Below are positions 36,241 through 44,365 of a stretch of 64,000 nt of DNA, one piece after another. Source of the stretch: Sulfurovum sp. UBA4779 (GTDB lineage: Bacteria; Campylobacterota; Campylobacteria; Campylobacterales; Sulfurovaceae). The notes beneath the pieces are model-generated. The model worked only from the letters and a program-made list of their open reading frames with translations. It was not told where the DNA came from and did no database searches. The DNA is taken from assembly GCA_002403155.1 (NCBI GenBank), contig DHHF01000001.1:220913-284912 (forward strand), read 5' to 3'. The position numbers were made by a program, and so were the translations under genes. Every line of letters begins with the position of its first letter. Position 1 is the first letter of the stretch.

Positions 36241-36298
36241 ACTGCAATTGTAGCGAGTTGAAAGAAAAGATCCGATAAAAATGTCAAATTGTCATGCT

Positions 36299-38011
36299 TT
36301 ATTTAAAATATCTTTTTGCTTTTGCGGGCTTAAGATAGTTCAAATCTACCACAATCATTCCGTCAATGCAGTTGTTAAAATTTTTATCATACCCAAAATC
36401 CAAAAACTTCACTCCGCCCTCTTCGCACACCTCTGCATACTGCTTGTAGAGCGTCGGAATGGCATATCCCATTAAAGCCAACTCCTCTTTTAAACGACGC
36501 TGATCTTCTCTGTAGTTATCCCCCTCAAATAAATTTTGGCAATAGGTCTTCAATTCTGAGGGAATACGGTAAGAAACCTTATGGGTAGCCAGCGTCTCTT
36601 CGGAACCAAAATAATGCTGAAAAAAATAAACCATCAGCGCTTTGGCCTTATCATTAAAGGCATCACTTAAACTGACTGCACCAAAAAGATAACGCACTTG
36701 GGGATTTTGTTTTATATATGCGCCGATCCCCTGCCACAAATAATCCAAGGCTCGGCTATTGCGGTATTTAGGCTGCACAAAACTTCTTCCCAGCTCCAGC
36801 CCTCTGCCCAGATAACGCAAAAAATCTTCCTCTAAATCAAAAAGCGTTTTTGTATAAAGGCCGTCTGCGTCAAACGCCTCTATAATCTCTCTAGATTCGC
36901 CTAAACGATATGCGCCTGCTATCTCCAGCGCCTCATCATCCCAAATAATCAAATGCTTATAATAATAGTCGTACACATCCAGGTCACGTTTTTTTCCGCT
37001 CCCCTCTCCTACATGGCGAAAACTTATTTCCCGCAATCTTCCAATCTCTTTAAGCACACAATTTTCTATGGGCGATTCATACAAGATAATTTTTTTGCCA
37101 TCAAACGTCTCCCCTAAAATCTTTCCGTGTTTTAACTCCGCTTTAAGTTCGCTTCTGGATTCCGGGGTTGATATTTCGTTTTGGGTTCTAAAAAGCGGTT
37201 TTTTGTGTTTTGCTACATGGTAAAAGTGTTTTCGCAAAAGTTTTACAACATTGCCCTTTCCAAACGATGGAAGATGATAGGCATCAAAAGGTATCGGTTT
37301 GCCTATGGTAAATTCTATCTTTTTTCCTTTGGCTTTAAACATTTCGTGCGGAAGCGCTGCCGTTGCCAAAGAGCGGTTTAGCATTGAAAGTACGTAAAAA
37401 TAGTTGGAATTTTTCGCTTTGATATAGATCGGAAGGATCGGCGCTTTCATCTTTGAGGCAATTTTTAAAAAACCGCTCTTCCATGAAGTATCTTTAATGC
37501 CGTTTGGCCTAGCCCTGCTGACTTCTCCGGAAGGAAAAATGATCACTGCACGCTCTTCTTCAAGATCATGATATACTCTTTTAATCGTCTCTTTATTGAG
37601 TCCTCCGGTCATGTTGTCAACGGGGATAAGCACTTCGCTGAGATTTTCAAGCCCGAAAAGGAAATCGTTTGCCACAATCCTGATATCGCTTCTGATATCC
37701 CGAAGCAGATGCATCAATGCCATCGCATCCAGCGCACCCAACGGGTGATTGGCGATGATTACCACTCTTCCGTAAGCAGGAATATGCCGCAACTCTTCTT
37801 TTTTAAGCCCGATAGAAATGTCAAAATAATCTATCACCGCCTCGATAAAGCTAAAAGCGTCTTTTTGTGCATTTTCCTTCAAAAAAGCATTCACCCTGTC
37901 TTCGTGAAAAAATTTTCTCAAACCGATAAAAAGTACTTGCCTAAAAGCCTGAGGAGATTCCGCGATGCGCGGATAATGATGCACGATATAATTTTCTATA
38001 CTCATTTGCAT
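36299..38011 (-). CDS. Two-domain acyltransferase, OlsF-like ornithine-lipid synthase candidate
   Basis: A 570-aa fusion. The N-terminal half (about residues 60-290) is a PlsC/lysophosphatidate-type acyltransferase with the HPLGALD catalytic box (His89 region) and FPSGEVSR. The C-terminal half (about 300-530) is a GNAT/OlsB-like acyl-ACP-dependent N-acyltransferase, seen in REISFRHVGEGSGKKRDLD, YRLGESREI and ELGRSFVQPKYRN. The same order occurs in bifunctional OlsF, where the two domains make ornithine lipids, phosphorus-free membrane lipids. Its ATG overlaps the stop of the 71-aa gene upstream, which follows a Pho-box. Product identity is inference; domains are clear. Confidence 0.82.
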   Translation of the reverse strand: MQMSIENYIVHHYPRIAESPQAFRQVLFIGLRKFFHEDRVNAFLKENAQKDAFSFIEAVIDYFDISIGLKKEELRHIPAYGRVVIIANHPLGALDAMALMHLLRDIRSDIRIVANDFLFGLENLSEVLIPVDNMTGGLNKETIKRVYHDLEEERAVIIFPSGEVSRARPNGIKDTSWKSGFLKIASKMKAPILPIYIKAKNSNYFYVLSMLNRSLATAALPHEMFKAKGKKIEFTIGKPIPFDAYHLPSFGKGNVVKLLRKHFYHVAKHKKPLFRTQNEISTPESRSELKAELKHGKILGETFDGKKIILYESPIENCVLKEIGRLREISFRHVGEGSGKKRDLDVYDYYYKHLIIWDDEALEIAGAYRLGESREIIEAFDADGLYTKTLFDLEEDFLRYLGRGLELGRSFVQPKYRNSRALDYLWQGIGAYIKQNPQVRYLFGAVSLSDAFNDKAKALMVYFFQHYFGSEETLATHKVSYRIPSELKTYCQNLFEGDNYREDQRRLKEELALMGYAIPTLYKQYAEVCEEGGVKFLDFGYDKNFNNCIDGMIVVDLNYLKPAKAKRYFK

Positions 38012-38226
38012 TAAGCTATCCTATAAAGTTCGTTTATCTCATCTACAAAATACTGATGCACCAAATTCGTTTTTTTATAGGCTGCATACAATGATTCGAC
38101 TTTTTCCCACTCTTCATAGATAAGCTCCAGTGCTTCTTCTGCGGTAATAAAAAAAGATTTGGCAACCTTTGCCGCAAGTTCTTCAAGATGCTCATCTAAA
38201 ATGTTACATTCATCATACATAGACAA
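38011..38226 (-). CDS. 71-aa acidic helical protein upstream of the OlsF-like gene
   Basis: A small, mostly helical, acidic protein (for example ITAEEALELIYEEWEKVESL). Its TAA overlaps the ATG of the OlsF-like gene (TAATG), so the two are translationally coupled. The Pho-box-like repeat at 38263 lies 36 bp upstream. I recognise no family; it could modulate the acyltransferase. Confidence 0.65.
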   Translation of the reverse strand: MSMYDECNILDEHLEELAAKVAKSFFITAEEALELIYEEWEKVESLYAAYKKTNLVHQYFVDEINELYRIA

Positions 38227-38262
38227 CTCCGATGGATAAGTTTCATCATTGTAAAAAAGACC

Positions 38263-38280
38263 GGTTACATTTTTATTACA
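38263..38280 (-). promoter_or_regulatory. Pho-box before the OlsF-like operon
   Basis: Read on the minus strand: TGTAATA AAAA TGTAACC, two 7-mers with 4-bp spacing (11-bp period). The same pattern precedes pstS, pstC, phoB and the porin. It suggests induction on phosphate starvation. Confidence 0.75.
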
Positions 38281-38458
38281 TGAAACTTGGCACTAAGTTT
38301 GATTTGGAATGGTTGTTCTTCGTTTATCTTTGATGCGCCGTGCTTTCAAAGCCGCATCCTTATACATAAGAGAGAAAGGTTATAATACAGGTTCTTCATC
38401 AATGCCGTTTTATCTAAACGGCAGCATAGTTTATAAAAAACGGGAAAAAGGCAACAAT

Positions 38459-39205
38459 ATGAAGATCACTCTAGCATTATCCGGCGGTGCCGCCCGCGGC
38501 GCTTTCCATCTGGGGGTACTTGAAGCGTTACAGCAAAATGGCTTTAGCATTGAAGCCATCTCAGGAAGCAGTATAGGCGCCATCATCGGCACAAGCTATG
38601 CTGCCGGAGTATCGCCGCGGGAGCAATTGGAAATTTTTGAATCCAAGGCTTTTAAAAAAATTTTTAAGTTTAATGGATTTCGAAACGGCTTCTTTCGTAT
38701 AGATCAACAGCAAAATATTCTTAAAAAACTTATTCCGATTTCCCATATTGAAAACACATCCGTTAAACTCCATATTACCGCCGTAGATCTCGTAAGCGGA
38801 AAAATCATCCGTTTTGATAAAGGAGAGGCTATTCCTTTGTGTGTAGGCTCAAGCGCGGTATTGCCTCTCTTTGAACCGCTCGTTTACAAGGCATATTCTC
38901 TAACGGACGGGGGAGTAATGGACAACCTGCCCGTTGAGCCGCTGACCCAATACGATTATCCTATCGTCGGCGTAAATTTGCATCCGCTTTTTGGCGGATA
39001 TGAATCTTCGCTTGCAGGAGGCATCAGACGCACGCTTTTTTTAACATGGCATGCTTCCATCCAAGAGCATCTTAAGCTATGTGATTTTTATATTACCAAT
39101 CAAAAACTCTCAAACTATAAACTCTTCAGCTTCAAAAAGCTTCAAGAGATGTTTCATCTTGGCTATGAAAGCACGCTGGAAGAGCTGTCAAAGCAAAAGT
39201 TATAG
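38459..39205 (+). CDS. Patatin-like phospholipase (RssA-like)
   Basis: A 248-aa esterase/lipase. It has the oxyanion loop GGAARGAFHLG (residues 9-19), the nucleophile elbow GSSIG (Ser38) and the dyad aspartate in DGGVMDNLPVEP. The ATG at 38459 opens exactly at the conserved MKITLALSGG; the frame is open from 38309 but adds only unconserved residues. It is divergent from the Pho-box-controlled OlsF-like operon, and its 3' end overlaps phoU on the other strand by 6 bp. Acting on membrane phospholipids is plausible but unproven. Confidence 0.88.
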   Translation: MKITLALSGGAARGAFHLGVLEALQQNGFSIEAISGSSIGAIIGTSYAAGVSPREQLEIFESKAFKKIFKFNGFRNGFFRIDQQQNILKKLIPISHIENTSVKLHITAVDLVSGKIIRFDKGEAIPLCVGSSAVLPLFEPLVYKAYSLTDGGVMDNLPVEPLTQYDYPIVGVNLHPLFGGYESSLAGGIRRTLFLTWHASIQEHLKLCDFYITNQKLSNYKLFSFKKLQEMFHLGYESTLEELSKQKL

Positions 39206-39862
39206 TTTTCCTCCGATTCTTGCAAAAATCAACTTGGAAGCAACATCTTGCAGCCTGTCGATAATTTTCGTATTTTTTCTGAGATATTTGAGCAGATTGA
39301 TAAACTCGTCATTGACTTCATGGGCTTGGTGCATGATTTGAAGTACGTCTTTTTCGATCATCGAATAGATATCATCCGTTTTGCTGGATTCCACATCAAT
39401 TTTGCTCTCAAGATCCAAAAGTTTATTCTTGTCTTCTGTTTCATGAATCATTTCAATGGCATAATTCATAGCTTTGATGGTACATTCGTTAATCGAAAGA
39501 GATTCTTTGATAATGCGTTTTATTTCCGGATCCGCTTTAGGATTGCACACCTTCATATTTTTGATATAGTTAGCTTCATTGGAAGCAATACGCTGCAAGG
39601 AAGAAGTAATTTTTAAAAACGCAACCATTTCCCTTAAATCCTTTGCTTCAGGAGAAAACCGTGCAAATATTGTCAAAACAAGATTGTCAATCTCAACAAC
39701 TTGTTTGTCAATCCGGTTTAAAGGTATATTTGCTTGCTCAAAGCCTTTTTCGTCACACGCTCTCAAAGCCTGCAAAGCAAGTTTTTGGGAAATCATCATC
39801 TCCTCAAGCACCGCAACGGTTTTTTGCCTTACTTGTATCACTTTTTCTTCTATACCTATCAT
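39200..39862 (-). CDS. phoU: PhoU phosphate-signalling protein
   Basis: A 220-aa, all-helical protein of two repeated PhoU bundles, each with acidic metal-binding motifs (RIDKQVVEIDNL and, in repeat 2, SKIDVESSKTDDIYSM). PhoU couples the Pst transporter to Pho signalling and damps uptake. It lies downstream of pstB with a 77-bp gap and overlaps the lipase gene tail to tail. Confidence 0.92.
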   Translation of the reverse strand: MIGIEEKVIQVRQKTVAVLEEMMISQKLALQALRACDEKGFEQANIPLNRIDKQVVEIDNLVLTIFARFSPEAKDLREMVAFLKITSSLQRIASNEANYIKNMKVCNPKADPEIKRIIKESLSINECTIKAMNYAIEMIHETEDKNKLLDLESKIDVESSKTDDIYSMIEKDVLQIMHQAHEVNDEFINLLKYLRKNTKIIDRLQDVASKLIFARIGGKL

Positions 39863-39939
39863 CTCATGCTCTCCTTATTTTTACTGATTGGCTCTTGACT
39901 CTTTTTTGGCTGCTCGCTGCCGGCGCAAACCGCACTGCA

Positions 39940-40731
39940 TCATCCGAATCTTCCCGTTACATAATCTTCTGTCATTTTGTTGGCCGGGTTAAGAAAGATG
40001 GTTTCTGTTTTATCAAACTCTATAAGTTCTCCCAGATACATAAAAGCAGTATAATCGCTTAAACGGCTGGCCTGCTGCATATTGTGGGTGACAATGGCTA
40101 CTGACACTTCCGATTTGAGCTCGGCAATCAGCTCTTCTATCGCACCCGTTGAGATAGGATCCAAAGCCGACGTAGGCTCATCAAACAAGAGTATTTCCGG
40201 TTTAAGTGCCACCGCTCTGGCGATGCAAAGCCGCTGCTGCTGGCCGCCGCTTAGCCCCATCGCACTGTCATTGAGCCTGTCTTTAGTTTCTTCCCATATC
40301 GCTGCACCCCGCAATGCCTTTTCTACGCGATCTTGCAACTCTGTTTTATTTTTGATGCCTGAAAGCTTTAGCCCGTAGGCGACGTTGTCAAAAATGCTCA
40401 TAGGAAATGGTGTTGGTTTTTGAAAAATCATTCCTACGCTTTGACGAAGCGCGATCAGTTCATTCTCCGTTTTAAGCTCCAATACATTCTGGGTTTTCCC
40501 GGACTTGGCATAGAGTGTAATTTTGCCTTCATAGGTATTGCCCGGATAGACATCATGGATACGATTCATACAGCGAAGCAATGTGGATTTACCGCATCCG
40601 CTTGGCCCTATGAGTGCAGTAATCTTGTTCCGCTCGATCGGCAATGTTACGCTTTTTAAGGAAGGCGAGGAGGCCCCCGGATAGGTAAAAATAAGATTTT
40701 CTGCTTTCATGGCCATAGTTTTTTGTTCCAT
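39940..40731 (-). CDS. pstB: PstB phosphate ABC transporter ATPase
   Basis: A 263-aa ATPase with Walker A GPSGCGKST, the Pst-specific FQKPTPFPMSIFDNVAYGLKL, the signature LSGGQQQRL and Walker B ILLFDEPTSALDP, then the H-loop IVTHNMQQASR. The ATG at 40731 (MEQKTMAM), 1 bp after the pstA stop and behind AAAGGA, is preferred over the upstream reading within pstA. Confidence 0.95.
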   Translation of the reverse strand: MEQKTMAMKAENLIFTYPGASSPSLKSVTLPIERNKITALIGPSGCGKSTLLRCMNRIHDVYPGNTYEGKITLYAKSGKTQNVLELKTENELIALRQSVGMIFQKPTPFPMSIFDNVAYGLKLSGIKNKTELQDRVEKALRGAAIWEETKDRLNDSAMGLSGGQQQRLCIARAVALKPEILLFDEPTSALDPISTGAIEELIAELKSEVSVAIVTHNMQQASRLSDYTAFMYLGELIEFDKTETIFLNPANKMTEDYVTGRFG

Positions 40732-40732
40732 T

Positions 40733-41548
40733 TTATTTCCTTTTTTTAGTTCTTGTGGCATAACGGCCCAATAGATTGATCGCTAAAACAATCACGGTCA
40801 AGATAAAAGAAGCCGCCCACGCCAGCTCTCTGCTTTGCTCATCAGGATAGGTAGCCAGATTGTAAATACTGACCGTTAAGGAAGGGAACTGCCCGTTCAT
40901 GTCCATTGTAAAAAATTGATTGTTAGACGAGGTGAACAGCAACGGCGCGGTTTCTCCGATAATGCGCGCAAAAGAAAGTAAGATACCCGTAGTGATTCCT
41001 ATCTTTGCCGATCTGAGTACGATCTGAAGGATAATTTTATGCTTGCTTCCCCCTAATGCAATCCCTGCTTCTCTAAGTTCCTGCGGTACCAAAGAAAGCA
41101 TGTTGTCGGTGGTATTGACAATAATAGGGATCATCATGATGGCCAAAGCCGCACTGCCTGCCCATCCGTTATAGGTATAAAACGGCGCAACCATAAACGC
41201 ATACACAAATACGCCGATCACGATCGAAGGGGCACTCATCATGACATCATTGAGATTGCGAAGCACCATGGCAAGCTTTTGGTTTGTGCTATACTCGCGC
41301 AAATAAATACCCGCCATCATTCCGAGCGGCACAGCAACCAACGTCGCAACCAATGCCATCGTAAACTGCCCCACAAGCAAATTGCGTATACCGCCATTGA
41401 CTAAATCATTGATAAAGGTTGTCACGTGGATACTGTTGATACCTTTGTAGGCAAGGGTGATCAAAATCCAAAGAAGAAAACCGATTCCGATAACGGCCGA
41501 TATCGTGGACAAGAGAAGAATCAATTTATTGAGTACGAGGCGATTCAT
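40733..41548 (-). CDS. pstA: PstA phosphate ABC permease
   Basis: A 271-aa permease with six hydrophobic segments. It shows the PstA pattern VPLGMMAGIYLREY, IVIGVFVYAFMV, and REAGIALGGSKHKIILQIVLR (coupling helix), then IIGETAPLLFT. It overlaps pstC by 4 bp. Confidence 0.95.
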   Translation of the reverse strand: MNRLVLNKLILLLSTISAVIGIGFLLWILITLAYKGINSIHVTTFINDLVNGGIRNLLVGQFTMALVATLVAVPLGMMAGIYLREYSTNQKLAMVLRNLNDVMMSAPSIVIGVFVYAFMVAPFYTYNGWAGSAALAIMMIPIIVNTTDNMLSLVPQELREAGIALGGSKHKIILQIVLRSAKIGITTGILLSFARIIGETAPLLFTSSNNQFFTMDMNGQFPSLTVSIYNLATYPDEQSRELAWAASFILTVIVLAINLLGRYATRTKKRK

Positions 41549-42399
41549 TTTGTCCTCCTTCCTAAAAAGTAAAATTTGGCAAGCGAAATAACGGCAAAAC
41601 TCACCACAAAGAGTATCAGCGCCAAATAGTACATACTCGAAAGCTGCAAATCTTGCGCTTCGGAGAAATTGTTGGCAAGCAGCACGGGGATCGAGATCGT
41701 CGAATCGGTAACTTTATGTGCAACGCTCATGACAGAACCTATCAAAAATGCAACTGCCATCGTCTCTCCCAACGCCCGGCCAAGTGCAAGAATTACCGAT
41801 CCTATGATGCCTGCTTTTGAGTAAGGAATCACTACATCCTTGATCACTTCAAATTTTGTTGCCCCCATGGCATATGCCGATTCTTTAAGTATGCCCGGTG
41901 TTGTATTCATCGCATCTCTGGTAATGGCAGCCATAAAAGGAAGGATCATGATCGCCAACACAATACCTGCCGTTAGCAACCCCACTCCGTTTCCTCCAAA
42001 CAGCTCCTGAATGACCGGAGCAAAATAAAAAAGCCCCCACATCCCGTAAATGATACTGGGGATCGCCGCTAAAAGCTCTATAGCGATAGAAACAGGCTTT
42101 ATAAAACTGCCGGGGGCGATCTCTGTTAAAAATATCGCAATGCCCATCGCTAAGGGCGTTGCAATAGCCATAGCGATCAATGTACTTAAAAGCGTACCGA
42201 TGATGGGTATCCATCCGCCGAAAATACCTCCGTATCCGTCCTCGTCTGTTTCCCATTGGTCAATTGTCAAAAATTCAAAACCAAATGTTTGGATAGATTG
42301 TTGGGCGTAGGCAAACAAGATAGCAAAAACACCAACCAACAAAAAAAGAGTCAATGTCGCGGAAAATAGAGAAAGCTGCTTAAAGACTTTTGCGTTCAT
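41545..42399 (-). CDS. pstC: PstC phosphate ABC permease
   Basis: A 284-aa permease with six hydrophobic segments. Typical blocks include WIPIIGTLLSTLIAMAIATP, ELLAAIPSIIYGMWGLF and ESAYAMGATKFEVIKDVVIP, with GRALGETMAVAFLIG. A separate Pho-box (42443) and a terminator-like hairpin lie between pstS and pstC, so pstC has its own regulated promoter. Confidence 0.95.
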   Translation of the reverse strand: MNAKVFKQLSLFSATLTLFLLVGVFAILFAYAQQSIQTFGFEFLTIDQWETDEDGYGGIFGGWIPIIGTLLSTLIAMAIATPLAMGIAIFLTEIAPGSFIKPVSIAIELLAAIPSIIYGMWGLFYFAPVIQELFGGNGVGLLTAGIVLAIMILPFMAAITRDAMNTTPGILKESAYAMGATKFEVIKDVVIPYSKAGIIGSVILALGRALGETMAVAFLIGSVMSVAHKVTDSTISIPVLLANNFSEAQDLQLSSMYYLALILFVVSFAVISLAKFYFLGRRTK

Positions 42400-42442
42400 A
42401 TATAACCTTATTTTGAGCTGCAGCGGGATTTTATAGGAAATT

Positions 42443-42460
42443 GATTACATTTTGATAACA
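42443..42460 (-). promoter_or_regulatory. Pho-box before pstC
   Basis: Minus-strand reading TGTTATC AAAA TGTAATC, 44 bp before the pstC start. It follows the pstS hairpin, giving pstCAB-phoU an internal regulated promoter. Confidence 0.78.
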
Positions 42461-42462
42461 AA

Positions 42463-42494
42463 AACAATGGCAAGAGGTGGGGGAAGCCATTGTT
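42463..42494 (-). terminator. Terminator between pstS and pstC
   Basis: On the minus strand AACAATGGC and GCCATTGTT pair around a 14-base loop and are followed by TTTTG. It lies 12 bp after the pstS stop. It may let more pstS than pstCAB be made. Confidence 0.8.
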
Positions 42495-42505
42495 TTTTAG
42501 TGAAG

Positions 42506-43507
42506 CTATTTGATCTTTTTACTTTCCCAGTATGTTCTTATCTGATCTTTGGTTGAGGAAGGAAGCGGTACGTAGCCCAATTCTTGTGCTGCTTTATCGC
42601 CGTTGGCAAATGCCCAGTCAAAAAACGCAGCTGCGTTTTTGTTGGTCTCTGCTTTTTCCTGAGGAAGCAAAATAAACGTTGCTGCTACGATCGGATAAGA
42701 AGTTTCCCCTGCCGGGTCTCCGATCACTGCATAAAAATCATTCTCCGGTGTCCACGTGGCATATTTTGCCGCATCCTGGAAAGATTCTACGGTCGGAACA
42801 ACAAACTTGCCTTCTTTGTTCTCTATCTGTGCTGCAGGCAATCCAAGCTTGATTTTGTAAGAATACTCGATATACCCAATAGAGTTTTTTATCTGCTGGA
42901 TATTTGCTGCTACGCCGGAATTTGATTTGCCGGCTACCAGCTTGGCGGCTTTCCATGCAGGCTGTTTGCTCACTTTAAACGAAGGATCGATTTTATTCAA
43001 AAAGTAGGTAAAGTTGTATGTTGTTCCCGATTCGTCCGCTCTGACTGCCACAGTGATAGGTTCATGAGGAAGCTTGAGATCTTTGTTATCTTTGGCGATA
43101 ACCTCATCATCCCAAAAAGAAGCTTTGCCGGAGAAAATTGCCGCGATGGCTGTGCGGCTTAGTTTAAGCTCTCCGTCTTTTACCCCATCGATATTATAAG
43201 ACAAGGTGATAGATCCGATGACGGTCGGGAACATATAGAGTTTGGATTTTTTAAGAATTTCTGATTTTAACGGACTGTCTGAGCCTCCGAAATCCACCAT
43301 TCTTTTAGATACAGAAGAGATGCCGTCCCCTGAACCTGTCGGAGTGTAATTGACTTGATGCTTGGTTGCATTGTAATATTCGGATGTCCATGCCTGATAC
43401 ACAGGCCCGGGAAAGGATGCCCCCCTTCCTTTGATCTCATCTGCATTTACAGCAGCAAACGCAAAAGATACTGCTGCAGCTGCCGTGATTGCTTTTTTGA
43501 ACGTCAT
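42506..43507 (-). CDS. pstS: PstS phosphate-binding protein
   Basis: A 333-aa periplasmic phosphate receptor. A signal peptide ends near residue 22, then the Pst pattern GRGASFPGPVYQAWTSEY, TPTGSGDGISSVSKRMVDFGGSDSPL, and the phosphate-site block VRADESGTTYNFTYFL follow. It feeds the PstCAB channel and is preceded by a Pho-box 60 bp before the start. Confidence 0.95.
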   Translation of the reverse strand: MTFKKAITAAAAVSFAFAAVNADEIKGRGASFPGPVYQAWTSEYYNATKHQVNYTPTGSGDGISSVSKRMVDFGGSDSPLKSEILKKSKLYMFPTVIGSITLSYNIDGVKDGELKLSRTAIAAIFSGKASFWDDEVIAKDNKDLKLPHEPITVAVRADESGTTYNFTYFLNKIDPSFKVSKQPAWKAAKLVAGKSNSGVAANIQQIKNSIGYIEYSYKIKLGLPAAQIENKEGKFVVPTVESFQDAAKYATWTPENDFYAVIGDPAGETSYPIVAATFILLPQEKAETNKNAAAFFDWAFANGDKAAQELGYVPLPSSTKDQIRTYWESKKIK

Positions 43508-43567
43508 GTGTTTTTCCTTGAGAAGATTAAGTTATCCGTTTGGATTAGGCAAAGTATAAAATAAGAT

Positions 43568-43585
43568 GATAACATTTTGGTTACA
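43568..43585 (-). promoter_or_regulatory. Pho-box before pstS
   Basis: Minus strand TGTAACC AAAA TGTTATC, the same two-7-mer, 11-bp-period form as the other sites. Position and neighbour make it the best anchored member of the set. Confidence 0.82.
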
Positions 43586-43637
43586 AAACAGCACGACAAA
43601 TGCAGAAGTTTTGGTAATTTCAATGGAGTGAGACTTG

Positions 43638-44321
43638 CTAAAGCAGCTTATATCCCACGCCCCACACGGGCGCAAAATAGTTCTTCTCTCCCGCAGGGTC
43701 TATCTTTTTTTTAAGCCGGTTGAGTGCAACATTGATGGTTTTTTCATGAAAGTCGGTATTTTCGTTTCCCCAGACCTCATCACGCAAAAAATCCCTATCC
43801 AGCGGCTGTTTAGGATTTTTTACAAACACATGAAGTAGCCTAAACTCCAAATTGGTAAGTTCAACAGCTTTTTGGTCTACAAAAAGCTGATGCTTTTGGA
43901 TATCCAGCACCAAATCTTTATATCGGATGATATTATTTGAAGTAATTCCGCTTCGCCTAAGCAGTGCTTCGATCCTTAATAGCAGCTCTTTCGTGCTGAA
44001 AGGTTTGGTGATGTAGTCATCGCCTCCGCTTCTAAACCCTTCTTCAAGATCGCTTTCTTTATCTCTTGCGGTTAAAAATATAATGGGGATTTTATATCCT
44101 GCTTGGCGCAAACGCAAAACAAATTCACCCCCCTCCGTTCCGGGGAGGTTGCGATCGACGATCATAAGCGAAGGGTTTTCTTCTTCCAAAAACCGCTCTA
44201 CATTTTCAGTAGAAAGAAAACCTGTGACCTGATACCCTTCTTTGGAAAGATGATACTCCAGCAGTTCCAGGATATCTTCTTCGTCTTCTATTAAAACAAT
44301 CTCAATATGCTCTTTTTCCAT
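43638..44321 (-). CDS. PhoB-type response regulator
   Basis: A 227-aa OmpR-family response regulator: receiver domain with Asp56 in MIVDRNLPG as the phosphoacceptor and Lys near 105 (ITKPFS), then a winged-helix DNA-binding domain (about 130-225, with FRLLHVFVKNPKQPLDRDFL). The position upstream of pstS and the Pho-boxes around it make PhoB the best call. No PhoR-type kinase gene is present in the window. Confidence 0.88.
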   Translation of the reverse strand: MEKEHIEIVLIEDEEDILELLEYHLSKEGYQVTGFLSTENVERFLEEENPSLMIVDRNLPGTEGGEFVLRLRQAGYKIPIIFLTARDKESDLEEGFRSGGDDYITKPFSTKELLLRIEALLRRSGITSNNIIRYKDLVLDIQKHQLFVDQKAVELTNLEFRLLHVFVKNPKQPLDRDFLRDEVWGNENTDFHEKTINVALNRLKKKIDPAGEKNYFAPVWGVGYKLL

Positions 44322-44343
44322 AGGCTTGATATTATTGTTTTTT

Positions 44344-44361
44344 GATTACATTTTGGTAACA
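44344..44361 (-). promoter_or_regulatory. Pho-box before the phoB-like gene
   Basis: Minus strand TGTTACC AAAA TGTAATC, 22 bp before the ATG and between it and the pit stop. The short spacing leaves little room for a leader, but the match is exact to the consensus, suggesting autoregulation. Confidence 0.72.
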
Positions 44362-44365
44362 CAAC

